Below are positions 17,044 through 25,313 of a stretch of 64,000 bases of DNA, piece after piece; the first letter of the stretch is position 1, and every line of letters begins with the position of its first letter. Source of the DNA: Natronoglomus mannanivorans (GTDB taxonomy: Archaea; Halobacteriota; Halobacteria; Halobacteriales; Natrialbaceae); assembly GCA_025517485.1 (NCBI GenBank), contig JAOPKB010000004.1, positions 124,001-188,000 of the forward strand. The letters run 5' to 3'. A program made the translations under genes and the position numbers. A model generated the notes under the pieces. The model saw nothing but the letters and a program-made list of their open reading frames with translations. It had not been told where the DNA came from and did no database searches.

Positions 17044-17778
17044 TCAACCGGTCACCGACCGAAACGTGAGGTGGTGGCCGTCCGGATCGCGGACCACGAC
17101 CCGTTTCTCGCGTCGCTCGAGCGATCGCGCGCGGTCGTCGACTGCCGACACGACATCCTCGAGGTCGTCGACCTCGAATCCCAGATCGACGTGGACGCCC
17201 CCGCGACCGTCGGCGATCCCTAACTGCGGTTCCCAGAGCTCGAGTGCCATCGGGCCGTCCATGCGCACCCGCCGGCGATCGTCGCCGCGATCGACGGTCT
17301 CGAACCCTAACGCGGCGTAGAACGATTCGGCGCGTGCGAGCGACTCGACCTCGAGGACGACCTCGAAGATGCCGTCGATGCCCGGACCCGCAACGTCTCC
17401 CTGTCCGAGTTCGACGCAGTTTCCGTCCGGATCGTACAGGTACAGCGATTTCGCCGACCCGAACCGGAACTCCTCGAGGTCGTATCCGAACGCCTCGGTG
17501 AGGCGAGTCCACCAGTCGTCGTACTCCGCTGCGGGAATCGAGAACGCGAAGTGGGTGTGGAGGCCGCCGCGGGGGACGCCGGTGGGACGACGGCAGACGA
17601 GGTCGGTGTCGCCCGCCGCGAAGACGACTTCGTTCGCGGTGTGCGTCTCGTCGGTGTTCGCTCCCGTGCGCTCGGCTCCCGCCGATCGCACCGGTAACTC
17701 GAGTACCCCCTCGTAGAACGACCGTGCAGCCGCGAGTGACTTGACCTCGAGTGCAAGCCAGGACAGGCCGGTGAGCAT
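17044..17778 (-). CDS. VOC (glyoxalase/extradiol dioxygenase) family protein, two repeats
   Basis: The 244-residue protein contains two vicinal-oxygen-chelate modules. The first begins WLALEVKSLAAARSFYEGVLELPV and ends LYDPDGNCVELGQ. The second begins FEVVLEVESLARAESFYAALGFE and ends VVRDPDGHHLTFR. Possible metal ligands are the histidine in LHTHFAF and the late glutamate in NCVEL. Members act as extradiol dioxygenases, glyoxalases or resistance proteins, and the substrate here is unknown. The start is the ATG at 17778; the longer open frame overlaps the divergent gene at 17884 and is rejected. Confidence 0.82.
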   Translation of the reverse strand: MLTGLSWLALEVKSLAAARSFYEGVLELPVRSAGAERTGANTDETHTANEVVFAAGDTDLVCRRPTGVPRGGLHTHFAFSIPAAEYDDWWTRLTEAFGYDLEEFRFGSAKSLYLYDPDGNCVELGQGDVAGPGIDGIFEVVLEVESLARAESFYAALGFETVDRGDDRRRVRMDGPMALELWEPQLGIADGRGGVHVDLGFEVDDLEDVVSAVDDRARSLERREKRVVVRDPDGHHLTFRSVTG

Positions 17779-17883
17779 GTGTCTGGGAGTGTACTCGAGG
17801 AGTGGTGATAACGATACGTGTGATCGAAGACCGAGAGAGGACACGTGACTGCGTTTATACGACTCCCGACCGAAGACCGGACC

Positions 17884-18591
17884 ATGGCACTTCGCATCGA
17901 CGACCGAGCGACCGGCCTCCGAGAGATCGACCGCTTCGAGAACGGCGTCGGCTGGCTCGCCCACCCCGACGAGACGATGCGACGAGCGAGTCACGCCCTC
18001 GAGATCGACAGCGAAGTCTGGCTCGTCGACCCGGTCGACGCCGAGGGTCTCGACGAACTGCTCGCCGAGTTCGGCGACGTCAGGGGCGTCGTCGTCTGCT
18101 TCGCCCAGCACACACGCGACGCTGCGCGGATCGCCGACCGCCACAACGTTCCCGTCTACCTCCCCGACTGGTTCGACGGCGTCGCCGAGGAGTTACCCGA
18201 GGAGACGCCCGTCGCCCGCTTTGGCGCCGAACTCTCCGACACCGGTCTCGAGGCCCACGTGGTGAAAAAGGGCCGCGTCTGGAAGGAAGTCGCGCTGTAC
18301 GATCCCGACCGCGGGACGCTTCTGGTCCCCGAATCCGTCGGTGCGAGCGAGTACTTCCTCGCCGGCGATGAGCGACTCGGCGTCCACCCCGCACGGCGAG
18401 CGTTTCCGCCACGCGAGGCGCTCGATGCGTTCGCGTCGGATCCGGACGTCGACGTAGAGCGTGTGCTCGTCGGTCACGGATCCGGTGTCCAGACCGACGC
18501 GCGGGCCGCGCTTCGGGACGCACTCGAGGGATCGCGGTCGCGGATGCCGCGGCTGTACGCGAAATCGTTGCGCATGTTCCTTCCGTTCTGA
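17884..18591 (+). CDS. Degenerate metallo-beta-lactamase-fold protein
   Basis: The 235-residue haloarchaeal protein has the outline of a small MBL-fold hydrolase. A strand SEVWLVDPVDAEGLDELL near 43-60 precedes VVVCFAQHTRDAARIADRH near 70-88, where active MBLs carry HxHxDH; only one histidine (H76) remains. The C-terminal GHGSGVQTDARAALRDAL near 204-222 matches the late MBL strand and helix. Metal binding and hydrolysis are therefore doubtful, and it may be a pseudoenzyme. The start is the ATG at 17884. It is divergent from the VOC gene and 77 bp ahead of the JAMM-like gene. Confidence 0.66.
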   Translation: MALRIDDRATGLREIDRFENGVGWLAHPDETMRRASHALEIDSEVWLVDPVDAEGLDELLAEFGDVRGVVVCFAQHTRDAARIADRHNVPVYLPDWFDGVAEELPEETPVARFGAELSDTGLEAHVVKKGRVWKEVALYDPDRGTLLVPESVGASEYFLAGDERLGVHPARRAFPPREALDAFASDPDVDVERVLVGHGSGVQTDARAALRDALEGSRSRMPRLYAKSLRMFLPF

Positions 18592-18668
18592 CTGTCGGTC
18601 TCCGACCGACGACCTCGGCCTGAAGACACCGGGAATACACCTAACACCTCAGAGCCCGTACGTTCGTC

Positions 18669-19094
18669 GTGGTCTACGTAACGCGCGGTCTCGTCGACGT
18701 TCTCCTCGACCTCGCCAGCGACGCGGACCCGAACGAAGTGACGACCGGCCTCTCTGTCACACCGGCAGCGGAGCTTACCGGTGCCGACGCAGCGGATATC
18801 CCGCCGGAGACGCCGGTGTTCACCGACTTCTTCCTCCCCGACCCTGGCAACTCCGTCAACGCCGTCTTCGGCGTCGATCTCTCGACACCCGCTCGCCAGA
18901 TTCAGGGCCGGTTCGTCTCCCATCCCGTCGGCGAACTCGAGGTTTCGAAGAAAGACGACCTCGCACAGGTGATCTTCGTCGCCGTTCCGCCATGGGGAGA
19001 CGACGAGGACTCGTTCGGTGTCTTCGATCGAGCCGGGACACGGCACCCGCTCGAGGTCGTCGACGCGGAACCGCCCCGAGAGACGCTGTCTTGA
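18669..19094 (+). CDS. Small JAMM/MPN-like domain protein (degenerate metal site)
   Basis: The 141-residue protein starts with GTG at 18669 (VYVTRGLVDVLLDLAS). Around residues 82-96 it reads FVSHPVGELEVSKKD, which fits the JAMM pattern HxHP(x)nS(x)2D with the first histidine replaced by Val. Ser84, His85, Pro86, Ser93 and Asp96 are in the expected order. The preceding strand FTDFFLPDPGNSVNAVFGVD and following strand VIFVAVPPW fit the MPN fold. JAMM proteins are zinc isopeptidases, and archaea use them on SAMP-type ubiquitin-like conjugates. Loss of one ligand makes activity uncertain; a non-catalytic MPN role is an alternative. Confidence 0.6.
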   Translation: MVYVTRGLVDVLLDLASDADPNEVTTGLSVTPAAELTGADAADIPPETPVFTDFFLPDPGNSVNAVFGVDLSTPARQIQGRFVSHPVGELEVSKKDDLAQVIFVAVPPWGDDEDSFGVFDRAGTRHPLEVVDAEPPRETLS

Positions 19095-19276
19095 GTGTCG
19101 ACTCGTGAGGATCGAGGGTCGAGGGTCGAATTGCGGGGCTCGAGAGCCGAGAGCTGGGACCCGAGACGAAACTCGTGTCTCGCACGTTCACTTACTGGAC
19201 GACACTGGAACGGCGAGAGCCATGCGTGTGAAATCGAGAGCTGGGTGACTGAGCGGGAAATCGTCGCTGTGGCTCC

Positions 19277-19304
19277 AACTGAAACCGAAACCGAAACTGA
19301 AACT
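19277..19304. repeat. Hexanucleotide tract (GAAACC/GAAACT)
   Basis: Five six-base units of ACCGAA/ACTGAA type run directly up to the stop codon of the RHH regulator at 19304. The unit matches the tract at 7862-7908. It lies in the 210-bp gap between convergent gene ends, where no other signal is seen. Confidence 0.55.
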
Positions 19305-19513
19305 CAGTCGAGATAGCCCAGTCCCTTCAGCTGCTCGGTGATCTCCTCGAACTCCGCCTCGGTGAGTTCACCGGTTCGCTGGTGCTGGATGACGATACTC
19401 CGCAGGAGAAATCTGACGAGATCGCTCGTGCTCTGGAAACTCGTTCCTTCGATCGTCTCTTCGACGCGCGCTGCGAGGTCTTTCGGAATGGACACTGTGG
19501 TATACTCGGTCAT
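19304..19513 (-). CDS. Ribbon-helix-helix (CopG-type) DNA-binding protein
   Basis: The 69-residue protein begins MTEYTTVSIPKDLAARVEETIEG, the beta strand and first helix of the ribbon-helix-helix fold. It continues with SFQSTSDLVRFLLRSIVIQHQ, the typical second helix. A C-terminal helix of acidic residues follows (TEAEFEEITEQLKGLGYLD). Such proteins dimerise and bind DNA through the N-terminal strand, so it is probably a transcription regulator. It is divergent from the DUF5789 gene with a 125-bp gap that could hold its own operator. The target is unknown. Confidence 0.85.
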   Translation of the reverse strand: MTEYTTVSIPKDLAARVEETIEGTSFQSTSDLVRFLLRSIVIQHQRTGELTEAEFEEITEQLKGLGYLD

Positions 19514-19638
19514 GGTCGATACGTACGTCGGAAGCCTGATATGGTTGTCGACGATCGGCGGACGTCGCCGGGGCGTTCGAGGGACGTGTTCGGAACGCGT
19601 CCGTAGCGACTTTCACACCGGGACCTATAGACGTACAC

Positions 19639-19968
19639 ATGGGAGTCCGGCCACCATCGAACGGGGACGACGACGAGCCCGAAAGTATCGAATTCGGAAT
19701 CGCCGCCGTCGACGCACGGCTCAGACGAGCCAACCTCTCGTTTCCAGCCTCGAGCGACGACGTCGCGGCCCACCTGGGAACCGAACAGATTCCGTACGAC
19801 GTCCACGGGAATACCGTCGCACTGGGTGAGATCCTCGCCGAGGTCAGTCAGGATCGATTCGAGAGCCGACAGGAACTGCTGAACGCGCTCCACCCCGCGT
19901 TCGAGGACTACCGGAAACGCCACTCGAACGGCGTCGTCCAGCAGGTTCGTTCTTTTTTACCGTTTTGA
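19639..19968 (+). CDS. DUF5789 family protein
   Basis: The 109-residue protein fits the halobacterial DUF5789 pattern. After an acidic N-terminus, the segment FPASSDDVAAHLGTEQIPYDVHGNTVALGEILAEV spans about residues 35-69, followed by FESRQELLNALHPAF and a basic C-terminal VRSFLPF. Function is unknown. It has no membrane segment or signal peptide. It is divergent from the RHH regulator and convergent with aglJ, so it is its own transcription unit. The start is the ATG at 19639. Confidence 0.7.
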   Translation: MGVRPPSNGDDDEPESIEFGIAAVDARLRRANLSFPASSDDVAAHLGTEQIPYDVHGNTVALGEILAEVSQDRFESRQELLNALHPAFEDYRKRHSNGVVQQVRSFLPF

Positions 19969-20070
19969 TCCATTTCGCGCGCTTCGAACCCGTTCAGAGG
20001 GTTTGCAGGCGAGAACCGGGCGTCAGGAACCGAGAGTCGGGAATCGAACGATCGATACGAACTCCCGTTC

Positions 20071-21219
20071 TCACTCCGACTCTGGATCCGCACTCGAGCC
20101 CGAACTCGAACTCGAACTCGAATCCGCCTCGATTTCCGACGTTCGTCCGTGGTCGTGATCGTGACTGTTCGTTCGCTCGCCCGGACTGTCACGACGTTCT
20201 CGTTCCCGTTCCCGACCACGGTCACGAGACGATTCGCGGGTGATCCGCTCGAGGCGGCGGCGCTGTTCGCGGTGTAAGGAGACGATCATGTCCGAGAGGA
20301 CGCCGAACATCAGGAGCTGGACGCCCAGCAGGATGCCGGCCGCCGACACCAGCGCCATGATCTCGTGGCCCTCGCTGTACCAGATCCACTGCGAGAGGAC
20401 GTATGCTGCGACGCCCAGTCCGGAGACGACGCTGACGGCGCCGAGACTGCCGAAGTAAAACAGCGGGTTGTTCGTCTTCGCCAGCGAGTACAGCGTGAGA
20501 ACGATCGTCCCGCCGTCCCAGACCGGGTGGAGGTTCGTCTCCGAATCGTCCGGTCGCGCGGCGTAACTGATCGGAACCACCGTCGTGTCGACGTCGTGTT
20601 TGACGCACTCGACGGCCAGTTCCGTCTCGATCGTGAAGCCGTCCGAGGAGAGCGAAAGCCGGCGGAACGACTCGGTCGTGAACGCTCGATACCCCGAGAG
20701 AATGTCGTCGTAATCGTGCCCGTGGATGAAGCGGAAGGCCCCGTTTATCATCCGGTTTCCGAAGCCGTTGAGCCGGCGCATCGCGTCGTCGTCCATGTCC
20801 GCGAAGCGGTTGCCGATCACGTGTTCGTACCCGCGGGTGAGCGGCTCGAGCATCCGGTCGGCGTCGGCGGGGTCGTAGGTGCCGTCGCCGTCGACCATGA
20901 GCACGTAGGGAACGTCGACGTACTCGAGGGCCTCGCGGACGGCCTGTCCCTTTCCGGCACCCGACTGGGTGAGGACGCGGGCACCGTGGTCGCGAGCGAG
21001 TTCACGCGTGTCGTCGTCGGAGTCGCCGTCGACGACCAGCACGTTCGTGTAGCCGTACTCCGCGAAGCCGTCGATGACGTCGCCGATCGTCGCCGCTTCG
21101 TTCAGCGTCGGAACCAGAACACAGACCGAAGATGGTGCGATCTCGTGGGTCTCGTCACCGATGGTGACGGCTCCGTCGGTCCGGAGGAACGAGGCCCCGC
21201 GAATCGCGTCATCGTCCAT
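20071..21219 (-). CDS. aglJ: Dolichyl-phosphate hexosyltransferase AglJ-type glycosyltransferase
   Basis: The 382-residue protein has a cytosolic GT2 domain and two C-terminal membrane segments (about 267-286 and 300-320). The core matches archaeal AglJ, which loads the first hexose onto dolichyl phosphate in S-layer N-glycosylation: VLVPTLNEAATIGDVIDGF, VDGDSDDDTRELA, YVLMVDGDGTYDPADADRML and ILSGYRAFTTESFRRLSLSSDGF. The tail after about residue 325 is unusual: a charged R/E-rich stretch, then a run of seven serines encoded by a six-base DNA repeat. It is separated from aglM by 116 bp on the same strand. Confidence 0.87.
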   Translation of the reverse strand: MDDDAIRGASFLRTDGAVTIGDETHEIAPSSVCVLVPTLNEAATIGDVIDGFAEYGYTNVLVVDGDSDDDTRELARDHGARVLTQSGAGKGQAVREALEYVDVPYVLMVDGDGTYDPADADRMLEPLTRGYEHVIGNRFADMDDDAMRRLNGFGNRMINGAFRFIHGHDYDDILSGYRAFTTESFRRLSLSSDGFTIETELAVECVKHDVDTTVVPISYAARPDDSETNLHPVWDGGTIVLTLYSLAKTNNPLFYFGSLGAVSVVSGLGVAAYVLSQWIWYSEGHEIMALVSAAGILLGVQLLMFGVLSDMIVSLHREQRRRLERITRESSRDRGRERERERRDSPGERTNSHDHDHGRTSEIEADSSSSSSSGSSADPESE

Positions 21220-21335
21220 TATCCCGGTGTGGACGCCCGGCGTGGAAAAGGGTACTGATCAACGATTGGCACGTATATGAGCAACCGGATGGGGTCGGAT
21301 CTGGACCTCGTCACGTTACGTCACATCACGTTACG

Positions 21336-22631
21336 TTACCAGGTCAACCCCTCGTACACCTCGAGCACGTCCTCGTCGACGTCGATTCGACGACCGTCGA
21401 CGACGACTCGCCGGGCCATCCCGTCGAAGGAGAGATCGTCGAACTCGGGCCAGTCGGTCGCGACGACCGCACTGTCGGCGTTCTCGAGGGCCGCTGCCGG
21501 GGAGTCGGCGTACTCGATCTCGAGGTCGGGATACGTCTCTCGGACGGTGTCCATCGCGACCGGATCGTAGGCGACCACGTCGGCGTCGTGTGCACGGAGG
21601 GAGTCGATCACCTCGAGCGCTCGCGACTTGCGGATGTCGTCGGTCCCCGGCTTGAACGAGAGACCCAGCACTGCGATGCGAGCCCCCTCGAGGTCGACGT
21701 GATCGGCGAGGAGGGCGACCAGTTGCCGGGGCTGTTTGTCGTTGACCTCGACGACGGCGTCCAGCAGTTCGGGCTCGTACCCCTGCTCGCGGGCACCGGC
21801 ACGGATGGCGTTGACGTCCTTGGGGAAACACGATCCGCCCCAGCCCAGTCCCGAGCGGAGGAACCGGTCGGAGATTCGGTCGTCGAGGCCGACCGCCTCG
21901 AGTACCTCGTAGGCGTCCGCGCCGTAAGCCTTGGAGACGTTCCCGAGTTCGTTCACCAGTGAGACCTTCGCCGCCAGGAACGCGTTGTTCGCGTACTTGA
22001 TGAGCTCGGCCTCGCGAACGTCGGTCTCGACGAGGTGCGTGTCTGGGTTCTCGAGGATCGGCGCGTAGAGTTCCCGGAGGGTGTCGGCTGCCGCGTCGCT
22101 CGTCGTCCCGAGGACGAGTTTGTCGGGCTCGAGGAAGTCCTGCACTGCGGTACCCATCCGGAGGAACTCCGGGTTCATGGCCAGCTCGAGGTCCTCGCCG
22201 ACGCGTTTGCCCGAGTGTTCTTCGACGATCGGCCCGACGACCTCCTCGGTGGTGCCGGGGAGGACCGTACTCTTGACGACCACGAGGTGGTCGCCGTCTT
22301 TGGCCGCGAGGGCGTCCCCGAGGGACTCCGAGGCCGCACGCATGATCGCGAGATCGAGGCTGCCGTCGTCTTTCTGGGGTGTGGGGAGACAGAGGAGGGT
22401 GACGTCTGTGTCGACGACGGCATCGTAGTCCGTCGTCGCACGGAGGCGAGTGCCCGCATGCTCGGCGATGCGCTCCTCGAGGCCGGCCTCGTGGATCGGG
22501 GCCTCGCCCGCGTTGATCGTCTCGACGATACTCTCGTCGATCTCGACGTTGACGACCTCGTGGCCGATGTCCGCGAGACAGGCCGCGATAGTCGTTCCGA
22601 CGTAGCCGCTGCCGATAATGGAGACGTTCAT
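21336..22631 (-). CDS. aglM: UDP-glucose 6-dehydrogenase family (AglM-type)
   Basis: The 431-residue nucleotide-sugar dehydrogenase starts MNVSIIGSGYVGTTIAACLAD, a Rossmann GxGxxG motif. It shows NPEFLRMGTAVQDFLEPDKLVLG near 155, the LIKYANNAFLAAKVSLVNE helix near 210 and the catalytic cysteine in GLGWGGSCFPKDVNAIRAG near 258. It probably oxidises UDP-glucose to UDP-glucuronate, the donor for AglG, whose gene lies 7 kb away. UDP-ManNAc or UDP-galactose dehydrogenase activity is possible. It lies in the same direction as aglJ and the flippase. Confidence 0.86.
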   Translation of the reverse strand: MNVSIIGSGYVGTTIAACLADIGHEVVNVEIDESIVETINAGEAPIHEAGLEERIAEHAGTRLRATTDYDAVVDTDVTLLCLPTPQKDDGSLDLAIMRAASESLGDALAAKDGDHLVVVKSTVLPGTTEEVVGPIVEEHSGKRVGEDLELAMNPEFLRMGTAVQDFLEPDKLVLGTTSDAAADTLRELYAPILENPDTHLVETDVREAELIKYANNAFLAAKVSLVNELGNVSKAYGADAYEVLEAVGLDDRISDRFLRSGLGWGGSCFPKDVNAIRAGAREQGYEPELLDAVVEVNDKQPRQLVALLADHVDLEGARIAVLGLSFKPGTDDIRKSRALEVIDSLRAHDADVVAYDPVAMDTVRETYPDLEIEYADSPAAALENADSAVVATDWPEFDDLSFDGMARRVVVDGRRIDVDEDVLEVYEGLTW

Positions 22632-22805
22632 GTGTGCGAAGACGGCAGGGAGGTGTTAGATGGTTTTGGGTTTGGAGCGAGTGTAGACCGTAGTGGGTCG
22701 GATATCGACGATCGGTTTACTGGTGTCGCTCGAGGGTAGCAGTTTATGTACCACTCGTCGTCAGCGTAGACGCCCTAATCCATCCGATGATCCGTGTCTC
22801 GATTA

Positions 22806-24242
22806 CTAGATGAATGGTACATCGAATGGGAGGTTGTTCGTAACTGTGGTTCGGAATGTACTCGAAATGACGAATAACGTAGCAAAGTATGCGACAGCAC
22901 CGACGCTCACGAGAAGGACGACGAACACTTCGTTGTACGTTGCAACCCAGTACGTTTCGCCGACTTCACGGAGCCCGTAGACGGCCAGACCCATACAGAT
23001 CGCAGCGAACCACTGCCGAGTGACTTCGGCGTACGGAACGGTGAAGGGAACGAGTACGCGAACGTAGTGGAACGCGATAACGAGACCGACTGCCGCGGAG
23101 ATAGTCGTCGCAACTGCCGCACCTACCCAACCGAATTCGTAGACGAGAACAACGTTGAGAACGACGTTCGCAACGATGAAGGCACCGTTTGCACGGAAGG
23201 CAAGGTCTGGTCTGTCGATCGCATTGAGGGTGTTGAGAAGCTGTTTCGTGTACGTGTACACGAGGATCGCGAAAAGTAAAATAGCGAGCACTTCAACTCC
23301 AATCTCGAATCCGTCACCGTAGATCAAGAGGATTCGATCGCCGACGACCAGCCCTCCGATAAGGCCTGGAATGAGAATCAATCCTCCGTAGGAAAGGGCA
23401 TCCTCGACGAGACCTGAAACGGCAGCAGGATCGTCCTCTGCGGAGAGTTTACTCATCTCTGGAAAGAGTGTCGTACTGACCGCGGCACCGAACGTATTCA
23501 GGAAGCTCCCGATTTTGTAGGAGACGTAGTATACACCGACCAGTCCTGGAGAGACGAACAATCCGAGAACGAGAATGTCGATGTTACTGAACGTTTCCTT
23601 TCGGACGCTTCCGACCCAGGAGAATTTTGCATAATCGAAGAGGCTGTGGAAGTGTTCGACCGTTGGTCGTTTTGGGCTCGGTTTGAGATACAGTAGACCG
23701 AGAAATCCGACGAGGAGACTGCCCAGCGCGTAGCCAACGAGCATCCCTGCCAGTTCGAATCCGACGATTACGAGACCAATCTGTAGGAGTGCCCTTCCAG
23801 CTTGTTTTACCGTCGAGAGAACAGCATACACGTGAACCAGATGCGATCCTTTGAGTGACGCGTTGACGAGCGAGATAAAGAGGCTAGCGGCAACGAGGAG
23901 TACGACGTACTCGGCAGTCCGAACACCGACGTACGTGTTGATTTGATTTCGGAAAATGAAGACAATTAGGGCAACGACGACCAAAAGCGTACCGAGAGCA
24001 GCAGCCCCCGTACTGATGTATGTATCACGTTCCGTACCCTCACTGACGCGTTTCGTAATCGCCCCAGAAAACCCAACCTCTCCAGCAATTGCGAACCAGG
24101 ATACGAGTGCGAGAACGACACTATAGTACCCGAGGACGTCCTCTCCGAGTACTCGAGCGAAGTAGATCGTTGCGAGAAAACCGAGGAAGGAACCGATGAT
24201 TTTCGAGATGAAGTAGATGACGGAGGTTTGTCCAAGTCGCAT
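22806..24242 (-). CDS. Oligosaccharide flippase (polysaccharide biosynthesis / Wzx-like, MOP superfamily)
   Basis: The 478-residue membrane protein has about 12-14 transmembrane helices and the N-terminal pattern of MOP-type flippases: ISKIIGSFLGFLATIYFARVLGEDVLGYYS, later GAVSTTLFPEMSKLS. By position in the glycosylation cluster it probably moves a lipid-linked glycan across the membrane, as proposed for AglR in Haloferax, but similarity alone cannot distinguish the cargo. A gtatatag TATA-like box sits only 12-19 bp ahead of the ATG at 24242, so the true start could be slightly downstream. GC content falls from this gene onward. Confidence 0.84.
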   Translation of the reverse strand: MRLGQTSVIYFISKIIGSFLGFLATIYFARVLGEDVLGYYSVVLALVSWFAIAGEVGFSGAITKRVSEGTERDTYISTGAAALGTLLVVVALIVFIFRNQINTYVGVRTAEYVVLLVAASLFISLVNASLKGSHLVHVYAVLSTVKQAGRALLQIGLVIVGFELAGMLVGYALGSLLVGFLGLLYLKPSPKRPTVEHFHSLFDYAKFSWVGSVRKETFSNIDILVLGLFVSPGLVGVYYVSYKIGSFLNTFGAAVSTTLFPEMSKLSAEDDPAAVSGLVEDALSYGGLILIPGLIGGLVVGDRILLIYGDGFEIGVEVLAILLFAILVYTYTKQLLNTLNAIDRPDLAFRANGAFIVANVVLNVVLVYEFGWVGAAVATTISAAVGLVIAFHYVRVLVPFTVPYAEVTRQWFAAICMGLAVYGLREVGETYWVATYNEVFVVLLVSVGAVAYFATLFVISSTFRTTVTNNLPFDVPFI

Positions 24243-24353
24243 CTTTAATTGAGTATATAGTTCACTACTGTCCGTCTGATTGATGTGATTTTGTCTTGAC
24301 TTTATCGTTTACGTTTCCTCTCTGTCTGAGCGAATTACAACCCTCTAGTTGGT

Positions 24354-25187
24354 TCATAGGTGATTATCGATATCTGGGTGACCGAGGGACTTTTGCGCAT
24401 CATCGGACACTTCAGTTATCGATTCTTCATTTCGAATTTTGTTCCGAATTGACTGCCAGCCACGGTGACGGACGAGTATTTGAACGGCCACCGAATCAAC
24501 GTCTGCGAGTTTCGCAATTGCAAGCCGATGTTCGCCTCGATACCCCCGAAGAAGTGACCCGTCTCGACCAATACAGAGTCCGATTTCGTTCAATGCTGGT
24601 ATCGGTGCATCGAGATTCTGTCGGATTGTTTCGTTTGGCGCTTCGCGGATCAACGTTCGTTGTGACTTGTATCCCTCTTCTCTGAGCGACTCGTAGAGTT
24701 TATCGAAACGAGCAAAGTAGTCTGGAAGATCCTCAACAGAAGCACACCCTCTCACAGACTTCCCAGCTTCGAGCTGTTTTCGTTTCTGCTCGTAATAGTC
24801 TGTGTTCTCCCAAGATTCACCGTTAATAAAATGTCTTTTCATGGTTCGGTAGACTGTGCGGTCAGTAAATCTCGACTCTGTTTGATCCCAGTCACCGTTA
24901 TACACTTTCCCAAACCGAATGGGAATGTCGGAATCAGACACATCATATATAATCTCGTCCGGATCAATCCAGAGAATTTTGAAAGGATCTGCATCGGTGA
25001 ATCTCGACGGATAGACCGTGTGTCCTAATCGAATGTAGTAACGAAGACAGAGCTCTGTCTTTGGTAATAAGTTGAGGACTTCGTCACGAAGTGACCCAGA
25101 TACGATAAAGCGTTTGATCGCTCTGTAGAGGTCAATGGGTCCGTTTTGTTGATAAATAGAATATGCACGCCAAAATTGATGTTTCAT
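24354..25187 (-). CDS. Uncharacterised protein with ParB-like C-terminal segment, in glycosylation cluster
   Basis: I do not recognise the whole 277-residue protein. The N-terminal two thirds are soluble, basic and aromatic-rich. Around residues 208-245 the sequence reads IGRDGSLLRGYRGEHRLAIAKLADVD followed by VAVQILVRHRGWQSIR, the GxHRLAIA pattern of ParB/Srx-like domains. Proteins with this domain near glycosyltransferases are not chromosome-partition factors; a nucleotide- or sugar-phosphate-related role has been suggested for some ParB-fold relatives. It lies between the flippase and GT61 genes, all on the minus strand, in lower-GC DNA. Confidence 0.55.
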   Translation of the reverse strand: MKHQFWRAYSIYQQNGPIDLYRAIKRFIVSGSLRDEVLNLLPKTELCLRYYIRLGHTVYPSRFTDADPFKILWIDPDEIIYDVSDSDIPIRFGKVYNGDWDQTESRFTDRTVYRTMKRHFINGESWENTDYYEQKRKQLEAGKSVRGCASVEDLPDYFARFDKLYESLREEGYKSQRTLIREAPNETIRQNLDAPIPALNEIGLCIGRDGSLLRGYRGEHRLAIAKLADVDSVAVQILVRHRGWQSIRNKIRNEESITEVSDDAQKSLGHPDIDNHL

Positions 25188-25313
25188 ACCGTCGCTTTCT
25201 GATAGGGGTTTCTTGCGTCAGTAGTAAAACCGCTCTGATATCGAACCGACGATTATTCGCTCGTTTCTCTGTCTGATACAGCCTTCTCTACATCCATTTG
25301 ATTATTATAGATA

